Positions 1 through 4,582 of a DNA stretch of 6,117 nucleotides are shown here, one piece after another. This DNA comes from Planctomycetes bacterium UBA1135. GTDB taxonomy: Bacteria; Planctomycetota; UBA1135. Location: assembly GCA_002311925.1 (NCBI GenBank), contig DCAK01000107.1, positions 9,657-15,773 of the forward strand, given 5' to 3'. The translations under genes and the position numbers were made by a program. Below the pieces are notes generated by a model, which was not told the origin of the DNA, did not search any database, and worked only from the letters and a program-made list of their open reading frames with translations. Position 1 is the first letter of the stretch. Each line of letters opens with the position of its first letter.

Positions 1-92
1 AGAGGCGCTCGTCCAATTCACGACGACACCGAAAACCGTTATCCAATGGACCCACTGCATTGAATGCAGTTTAGGCCGGCCAAGAACAAGCC
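1..92. other. Left-edge non-coding stretch with a short inverted repeat
   Basis: No convincing gene is visible here. On the plus strand, frame 1 is open from the window edge to a TGA at 61-63, giving a 20-residue tail ending NRYPMDPLH. That could be the end of a gene converging on the sigma gene, but it is too short to judge. Bases 54-60 and 64-70 (ACTGCAT / ATGCAGT) form a perfect 7-bp stem around a 3-base TGA loop. It lies 23 bases beyond the sigma stop codon on the minus strand, where a terminator could sit, but no T-run follows on either strand. An 8-base palindrome GGCCGGCC lies at 74-81. Confidence 0.35.
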
Positions 93-740
93 TCAAGCAG
101 CAGCTTCGTTTCCGCCGGCTTTATTTAAAGAACGACGGAGCCGTGCGACGGCGTTGGAATGGATTTGGCTAACCCGGGATTCGGTTAGGCTGAGCCGTTC
201 GCCGATGGCGCGCATTTTCATTCCTTCCTGGTAGTAAAGGTGCATGACGGCCCGCATTTTTTCCGGCAACTCCTCCATTTCTCGAAGCAGAGCTTGATGA
301 AGGTCAGCATTTTCTACACTTTGCTCCTGGTCTCCTCCGGCAAGGGTTTCAGAGCCGTCCTCGTTGGTAGGTAATCCCAAGATGGCCGGGGCAGCAACCC
401 CAGCTTGGCGGGCCTTTTGACGAATGGAGCGGGGTAAAAAGTCCAAGGTGCGAAGTTCATCAAGTACCGCACCACGGATGCGGTGGTAGGCATAGGTCTT
501 AAATTCGGCGCCCTTGGAGGGGTCATAAGACCGGGCAGCCTTCCATAAACCCATCATTCCCGCGGCATGAAGTTCCTCTTCGGAAACAGCTTTAGGCAAA
601 CGCGGAGTAATGCGATTGACCACATACCAGACCAGGCCCTGCCACTCGGCAAGTTCGGTTTCCGAAACCGGGGCGGCGCCAGGAACCCTTGGGGGCCGGG
701 GCGGGGAGTCTTGAGGGGTGCGGGGCCGGGGAATAGCCAT
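93..740 (-). CDS. FliA/WhiG-type RNA polymerase sigma factor, region 3 reduced
   Basis: This is a 215-residue sigma-70-family protein that would direct RNA polymerase to a set of promoters. Region 2 spans about residues 34-103; it includes GMMGLWKAARSYDP, the FKTYAYHRIRGAVLDELR core-binding and -10 recognition stretch, and the FLPRSIRQKAR that follows region 2 in FliA proteins. Region 4 spans about 153-205, with ELPEKMRAVMHLYY and the helix-turn-helix LTESRVSQIHSNAVARLRR, a near-exact FliA family signature. Family members usually have some 235-260 residues with a separate region 3; here only about 45 low-complexity, acidic residues (112-156) join regions 2 and 4. The N-terminus (4-24) is proline- and arginine-rich. 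The ATG at 740 is the only good start and has no clear Shine-Dalgarno sequence. The gene is divergent from top6B. Its target genes are unknown; flagellar, sporulation-like or pilus control would be guesses. Confidence 0.93.
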   Translation of the reverse strand: MAIPRPRTPQDSPPRPPRVPGAAPVSETELAEWQGLVWYVVNRITPRLPKAVSEEELHAAGMMGLWKAARSYDPSKGAEFKTYAYHRIRGAVLDELRTLDFLPRSIRQKARQAGVAAPAILGLPTNEDGSETLAGGDQEQSVENADLHQALLREMEELPEKMRAVMHLYYQEGMKMRAIGERLSLTESRVSQIHSNAVARLRRSLNKAGGNEAAA

Positions 741-809
741 GAAAAGGACGCCGGGTAGGAATTTGCAATCGGCGTTGCCTCCCTATCGGCAAGGAAGTTG
801 CTTTTCATG
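738..809. repeat. 9-bp inverted repeat overlapping the sigma start codon
   Basis: CATGAAAAG at 738-746 and CTTTTCATG at 801-809 are perfect reverse complements separated by 54 bases. The left arm contains the sigma gene's start codon read on the minus strand. The right arm places an ATG on the plus strand in a mirror-image context. The spacing is long for an RNA hairpin but could suit a pair of protein-binding half-sites or DNA looping. It may also be chance. Confidence 0.4.
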
Positions 810-955
810 AAGATGGAAGTCGGAAATTGTTTTCCCTTTGAGGAAAAGGCTTTACGGCTATCCTGGCCCTCTCGAAGCCGGAAAAACCCTTCTCCTACTG
901 GATTTTCCGGCCCAGGCAGGGCAAACTCCCCCTCCGGCAAACGCCGAATCCCGAT
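741..955. other. Divergent intergenic region between the sigma gene and top6B
   Basis: These 215 bases must hold the promoters for both the sigma gene (leftward) and top6B (rightward). I see an inverted repeat and two GCCGAT boxes in the left half, listed separately. No confident -35/-10 pair is visible for top6B; the best rightward candidates (TTGAGG at 838 with TATCCT at 859, spacing 15) are poor. A plus-strand frame opening at ATG 807 runs to 1082, but it overlaps top6B by 127 bases and looks like GC-rich noise, so it is not called. Confidence 0.6.
766..790 (-). promoter_or_regulatory. Tandem GCCGAT boxes, candidate sigma-28-type -10 elements
   Basis: Read on the minus strand, GCCGATAG lies at 790-783 and GCCGATTG at 773-766, 17 bases apart start to start. 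The known sigma-28 (FliA) -10 consensus is GCCGATAA, so these match 7 and 6 of 8 positions. From the upstream box a transcript would start about 35 bases before the sigma ATG, a normal leader length. The expected TAAA-type -35 element 15 bases upstream is not there; an AAAAG occurs at 11 bases instead. Autoregulation by the neighbouring FliA-type factor is an inference. Confidence 0.35.
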
Positions 956-2611
956 ATGGCCACCCCAACCCCCGCAAGCGCCGAGCAGATGGCCTCGGCC
1001 CAGAAGGAAATCTCGATTTCCGAGTTTTTCGCCAAGAACCGCCATCTTCTGGGCTTCGACAACCCCCGCAAGGCTCTCCTGACCACAATCAAGGAGGGCG
1101 TCGACAATTCCCTCGACGCATGCGAAGAGGGCGGCATCCTTCCTGACATCGGCATCGAGATTCACCAGCTCGAAGAGGACCGATTCCGGGTGATCGTCGA
1201 CGACAACGGCCCCGGCATCGTCCAGGAACAAATGTCGAAGATCTTCGGCAAGCTGCTCTACGGTTCGAAATTTCACAGCCGTCGCCAGTCCCGGGGCCAG
1301 CAGGGAATCGGGATTTCCGCCGCCGGGCTCTACGGCCAGATGACCACCGGCAAGGGGGTGGTCATCACCTCCAAGACCATCAAGGGGAAGGCCATCCGCC
1401 TCGGGGTCCAGCTTGATTTCACCAAGAACAAGCCCCTGGTCACCGGCGAGGAGGAACTCGGCGACTGGGACCGCAAGCACGGCACCCGCTTCGAGGTCGA
1501 ACTCGAGGCCACCTACCAACGGGGTCTCCGCTCGGTGGACGACTACGTCAAGCAGACCGCTGTTTCGAACCCCCACGCCACCCTCCGCTACCTTCCGCCC
1601 AACGCCGAAGAGGCCCGGGTCTACGAACGGGCCAGCAAGGAAGTTCCGGCCCAGCCGGCGGAAATCAAGCCCCACCCCTACGGGGTTGAACTGGGCGAAC
1701 TGATGAAGATGCTGCGCGACACGAACTCGCGCTGGCTGGTGGGCTTCCTGCAGGAGGAATTCTGCCGGGTGGGCCGAAAGAAGGCCCTCGAAATCATCGA
1801 GCTGGCCAAGCTGGGCGAGAAGTCGTACCCGACCCGCATCGCCCGCGAAGAGGCGGACGCCCTGTACCGGGCCATCCAAAAGACCAAGATTTCCGCTCCG
1901 CCCACCACCTGCCTTTCCCCCATCGGAGAGAAACGCATCCTCGAAGGGCTGCAGAAGGAATGCGACGCCGACTTCTTCACGGTGTCGACCCGGCCCCCGG
2001 CCGTCTACAGGGGGAATCCCTTTCAAATCGAGGTCGGCATCGCCTGGGGCCGCCCCGGCAGCGACCGCCTGGATGTCGACCAGGAGGGCCGCATCACCAA
2101 GACCAGGAAGAAGCGCGCCAAGGTCGACACCGAAGATTTGCTCGGCAACGCCGACGAATCCGTTCGGGTTCTGCGCTTCGCGAACCGGGTTCCGCTGCTG
2201 TTTCAGCAATCCGGCTGCTGCTTCACGAAGGCCGTTTCCGCCACTTCCTGGCGGAATTACGGTCTTTCCCAGTCGAAGGGCTCCATTCCGACCGGTTCCG
2301 CCGTCATCCTGATTCACATGGCAAGCGTGTGGGTGCCCTTCACCTCGGAGGCCAAGGAGGCCGTCGCCTCCTACCCCGAAATCCAGAAGGAGGTCAAGCT
2401 CGCCCTCCAGGAGGCCGGCCGCAAGCTGGGGGCCCATATCCGGCGCGAAAAGAAGGTCGCCAGTGAATTTGAAAAGAGGTCCTACATCGACCAGTACCTG
2501 CCCCACGTCGGCATCGGCTTGCAGGAAATCCTCGGGCTGACAGCCAGGGAAAGGGAGGAGGCGGTGGACAACCTCAAGGAAACCCTCGAGACCAACAGGA
2601 AAATCGGATGA
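956..2611 (+). CDS. top6B: DNA topoisomerase VI subunit B (ATPase)
   Basis: This is the ATPase subunit of the type IIB topoisomerase. ATP binding dimerises it and drives strand passage through the break made by subunit A. It has 551 residues. The GHKL domain (about 20-230) begins with the family stretch EFFAKNRHLLGFDNP. Its N-box is IKEGVDNSLDACEE, with likely general base E47 and Mg-binding N51. The G1 box is DDNGPGI (D82). FGKLLYGSKFH and SRGQQGIGISAAGLYGQ (113-127) form the lid and G2 box. An H2TH domain (about 240-310) follows, then the transducer domain, with VWVPFTSEAKEA carrying the switch lysine K467. There is no long C-terminal extension. The start is uncertain: ATG 956 has no Shine-Dalgarno sequence and ATG 989 (residue 12) is equally possible. 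No ATG or GTG lies further upstream before the in-frame stop at 839. The stop overlaps the top6A start by 4 bases. Confidence 0.97.
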   Translation: MATPTPASAEQMASAQKEISISEFFAKNRHLLGFDNPRKALLTTIKEGVDNSLDACEEGGILPDIGIEIHQLEEDRFRVIVDDNGPGIVQEQMSKIFGKLLYGSKFHSRRQSRGQQGIGISAAGLYGQMTTGKGVVITSKTIKGKAIRLGVQLDFTKNKPLVTGEEELGDWDRKHGTRFEVELEATYQRGLRSVDDYVKQTAVSNPHATLRYLPPNAEEARVYERASKEVPAQPAEIKPHPYGVELGELMKMLRDTNSRWLVGFLQEEFCRVGRKKALEIIELAKLGEKSYPTRIAREEADALYRAIQKTKISAPPTTCLSPIGEKRILEGLQKECDADFFTVSTRPPAVYRGNPFQIEVGIAWGRPGSDRLDVDQEGRITKTRKKRAKVDTEDLLGNADESVRVLRFANRVPLLFQQSGCCFTKAVSATSWRNYGLSQSKGSIPTGSAVILIHMASVWVPFTSEAKEAVASYPEIQKEVKLALQEAGRKLGAHIRREKKVASEFEKRSYIDQYLPHVGIGLQEILGLTAREREEAVDNLKETLETNRKIG

Positions 2612-3816
2612 GCCCCGCCAGGAAGACCCCGAAGAAGGCGACCCGGAAGGCCGCCCCCAAGAGGCGCAAGCGGGTCCGCAAGGCCGCTCCCCGCGACGAC
2701 GGAGGCAAGGGCAACCTCAAGGATGTCGCCCTCTGCGGAATTCAGGAAGTGGCGGCCGAGGTCCTGGAAGTGGCCAACAAGGGCGCGCTTCCCGAAATGA
2801 CCATGCCGCAGAGGTCGCTGGCTAATGTCACCTACGACCGCAAGACAGGTTACTTCGAGCTCGGCGACCATTTCAAGACCCGCACCCTCGACGTCAACTC
2901 GGTCAAGACCTTCGCCCAGACCCTGCGCCTGATGTCGCTGGCCAAGGAAATGGTTTCCGGCGACGACTTCGCCACCAAGCGAGAGGCCTACTACGTTTCC
3001 AAGAACTGGGGCGAGGCCCGCTTCGGCGAGCAACGCGAATCGGACACCGTGTTGGACGACATCGAGGGGATGTTTTCCATCCGCGATGTCACCCGCGAAA
3101 CCCTCCGCTTCATCCCCGAGGAACACGGCGGATCGGTCGTGGGGCCGCTGACCGTCATCGACCGCGATCCTGAAACCGGTGAAGAAATCCGGTCGGTCTG
3201 CGAATCCATGGGGTCCGGGGCCTACACGGTTCCCTCCTCGGTCGACCATCTCGGCCTCGAAAGCACCGCCGACTTCGTGCTCGCCATCGAAACCGGCGGC
3301 ATGTTTCAGCGCCTCAACCACCATCGCTGGTGGCGCACCTTCAACTGCATCCTGGTCGAAACCGGGGGGGTGCCCACGCGCGCCACGCGGCGTTTCGTTC
3401 GCCGCCTGTCCATCGACCTCAAATTGCCGGTCTACGCCTTCGTGGACTGCGACCCCTACGGAATCTGCAACATTTATCGGACCCTCAAGGTGGGTTCGGG
3501 CGCCGCGGCCCATGTGAACCGCAGGTTTTGCGTTCCCAACGCGAAATACCTTGGCGTGACCCCCCAGGACATCATCGACTTCGATCTCGAAGACGCCACT
3601 CACCCCCTGCTTCCGGTGGACATCAAGCGGGCCAAGGATGCGCTGAAGAACGACCCCTTCTTCAAGGCCCAGCCCAAGTGGAAAAAGGCCATCCGGCAAA
3701 TGCTCAAGATGGGAGTGCGGGCCGAACAGCAAGCCTTCGCGAAATGGGGCCTGAACTTCGTCCTGGAGGAGTATCTCCCTGCGAAGTTGAAGAACCCTCG
3801 CGGATTCCTGCCCTAA
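2608..3816 (+). CDS. top6A: DNA topoisomerase VI subunit A (Spo11-like DNA cleavage subunit)
   Basis: This subunit cuts both DNA strands and stays covalently linked to the 5' ends, then reseals them. It has 402 residues. Residues 1-29 form a basic tail (14 Lys/Arg). The winged-helix CAP domain (about 45-150) has TKREAYYVSKN, the equivalent of the RD(I/V)(F/Y)Y motif in Spo11 and archaeal Top6A, making Y129 the likely catalytic tyrosine. The Toprim domain (about 222-390) has E228 in AIETGGMFQRL and D280/D282 in FVDCDPYGI, the Mg-binding triad. It continues with NAKYLGVTPQDI, as in archaeal enzymes. The loop usually written TGKGQPDRATR reads ETGGVPTRATR here (251-261). The ATG overlaps the top6B stop and has AGGA 7 bases upstream, so translation is probably coupled. 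Active partner of top6B; the order B then A fits a shared operon. Confidence 0.96.
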   Translation: MSPARKTPKKATRKAAPKRRKRVRKAAPRDDGGKGNLKDVALCGIQEVAAEVLEVANKGALPEMTMPQRSLANVTYDRKTGYFELGDHFKTRTLDVNSVKTFAQTLRLMSLAKEMVSGDDFATKREAYYVSKNWGEARFGEQRESDTVLDDIEGMFSIRDVTRETLRFIPEEHGGSVVGPLTVIDRDPETGEEIRSVCESMGSGAYTVPSSVDHLGLESTADFVLAIETGGMFQRLNHHRWWRTFNCILVETGGVPTRATRRFVRRLSIDLKLPVYAFVDCDPYGICNIYRTLKVGSGAAAHVNRRFCVPNAKYLGVTPQDIIDFDLEDATHPLLPVDIKRAKDALKNDPFFKAQPKWKKAIRQMLKMGVRAEQQAFAKWGLNFVLEEYLPAKLKNPRGFLP

Positions 3817-3927
3817 GGACCCCCAAAGGGCGGCCCTAACTTTCTTCCCCACAAGGGGTTGAGAAATCTATCAAGGAGTAGGACCAGACCGGCCGAAAGG
3901 GAGAACGGCGCATTCCCGCCTTCTCCC
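3817..3927. other. Gap between top6A and the pilus genes, possible weak terminator
   Basis: These 111 bases separate the two plus-strand operons. AGGG at 3827-3830 and CCCT at 3834-3837 can pair around CGG and are followed by the pyrimidine-rich AACTTTCTT. CCCC at 3847-3850 and GGGG at 3855-3858 make another short stem. Either could be a weak terminator, but neither has a proper T-run. An AAGGAG sits at 3873-3878 with no start codon at a useful distance. The frame is open back to a TTG at 3859, but extending the pilin there would add 23 residues before the prepilin leader, which is unlikely. Confidence 0.4.
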
Positions 3928-4422
3928 ATGCAAAAAATCCGCGCATTCAGCCTGGTCGAGACCCTGGTCCTTGTGGCCCTTTTCCTGATTCTCGCCTCCA
4001 TGGCGGTCCCTGTCTTCCAGGTGACCCTCGACGACGCCAAATTGGCCTCCGTCGACCAACAACTTCAGCGCATCCGCTCGGCCTCGGATTTCTACCGCTT
4101 CCAGCATTCCGAAACTTGGCCCGGACAACTGAACGGCGCCTGGTCCGCCGACACCTTCGTCGGCCAGCTGACCGCGGCCACCGACTCCAACGGGGCCTGG
4201 GCCGCAGCCGGAACCACCGGCTTCCCCTGGGGGCCCTACCTGCCGGAAGGAATTCCGGCCAATCCATTCAACGACCTCCAGACCGTGAGGGTCTTCCCCC
4301 CCGGAAACTCCTCCACCGGCCCCGATGGCCGTACAGGCTGGATCTTCGAAGCCGGCATCGGCCTCCTCCACGCCAACACCACGGCCCTCGCCCCCGACGG
4401 CTCACCCATCTACGAACGATGA
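3928..4422 (+). CDS. Type IV prepilin-like / type II secretion pseudopilin (GspG-like)
   Basis: This 164-residue protein would be inserted in the inner membrane, trimmed by prepilin peptidase and assembled into a pilus or pseudopilus. The leader is MQKIRA and the mature protein starts FSLVETLVLVALFLILASMAVP, a class III signal with E at +5 and P at +22 as in classical pilins. The residue before the cleavage site is Ala rather than the usual Gly. An amphipathic helix follows (DDAKLASVDQQLQRIRSASDFYRFQH). The C-terminal half has WGPYLPEGIPANPFN (101-115) and GWIFEAGIGLLHANT (137-151), a pattern typical of GspG-like pseudopilins in Planctomycetota-like bacteria. I chose ATG 3928 because it gives a normal short leader; no Shine-Dalgarno sequence is near. 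The stop overlaps the next start by 4 bases. Whether it is a major or minor pilin cannot be told. Confidence 0.88.
   Translation: MQKIRAFSLVETLVLVALFLILASMAVPVFQVTLDDAKLASVDQQLQRIRSASDFYRFQHSETWPGQLNGAWSADTFVGQLTAATDSNGAWAAAGTTGFPWGPYLPEGIPANPFNDLQTVRVFPPGNSSTGPDGRTGWIFEAGIGLLHANTTALAPDGSPIYER
4242..4259 (+). repeat. Perfect 7-bp hairpin with GGAA tetraloop inside the pilin gene
   Basis: GCCGGAA (4242-4248) and TTCCGGC (4253-4259) pair perfectly around a GGAA loop, which fits the stable GNRA tetraloop class. It codes for the LPEGIP part of the pilin. It may be a chance effect of Pro/Gly codons in GC-rich DNA, or an mRNA stability element. No evidence separates these. Confidence 0.4.
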
Positions 4423-4577
4423 GCGACCCCCTCCAAAAACGACCCGTTCCCGCCCTTCTCGCTGCGCTGACCTTCGTGGCCATCTGCCTGTTCGCGGCCC
4501 ATGCCGCTGAAGCCCGCTCCGAGGGGACCCCAGGCGGACCCCCGTCCATTGCAATCAAGGAAATCAGCCACTCCTGA
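4419..4577 (+). CDS. 52-residue exported or membrane microprotein in the pilus operon
   Basis: I do not recognise this small protein. It starts MSDPLQKRPVPALLAALTFV and has a positively charged N-terminus, a hydrophobic helix at about residues 12-28, then AAHAAEA, which fits a signal peptidase I site. It has no lipobox in a fitting position. After cleavage only about 19-22 residues would remain (RSEGTPGGPP, then SIAIKEISHS); uncleaved, it would be a single-pass membrane protein with a short periplasmic tail. Its ATG overlaps the pilin stop (ATGA) and its own stop is 5 bases before the pilM-like ATG, so it bridges the two genes with no gap. This position and the signal-like sequence are the only evidence that it is real. 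It could be a small pilus assembly partner, a PilP/GspC-like remnant, or an untranslated linker. Confidence 0.55.
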   Translation: MSDPLQKRPVPALLAALTFVAICLFAAHAAEARSEGTPGGPPSIAIKEISHS

Positions 4578-4582
4578 CCCCC

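Noticed and set aside
788..792. TTGCC (775-779) / GGCAA (788-792) mini inverted repeat
   Set aside because: Only five base pairs with an eight-base loop and not centred on the larger repeat; expected by chance.
798..1082. Plus-strand frame from TTG 798 or ATG 807 before top6B
   Set aside because: It overlaps top6B by 127 bases, is rich in Pro/Arg/Ser as expected from an off-frame GC-rich read, and has no ribosome site or motif.
554..2506. 650-codon open frame on the minus strand opposite top6B
   Set aside because: It is the antisense shadow of top6B, caused by GC-rich third positions; its product is Gly/Leu/Ala-rich and lacks any motif, while the plus strand encodes a clear Top6B.
3364..3370. 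Seven-G run in top6A as a phase-variation or frameshift site
   Set aside because: The frame is continuous and both flanks encode expected Toprim sequence, so nothing shows an expressed shift.
2482..3852. 456-codon open frame on the minus strand opposite top6A
   Set aside because: Same cause: it mirrors top6A in the complementary frame and has low-complexity content without family motifs.
3892..3899. GCCGAAAG upstream of the pilin as a sigma-28-type -10 box
   Set aside because: Only 6 of 8 positions match and there is no TAAA at the right distance; too weak to call, though it would be interesting if the sigma factor controlled the pilus genes.
3859..3927. Longer pilin starting at TTG 3859
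   Set aside because: It would put 23 extra charged residues before the normal MQKIRA leader, which does not fit prepilin processing.
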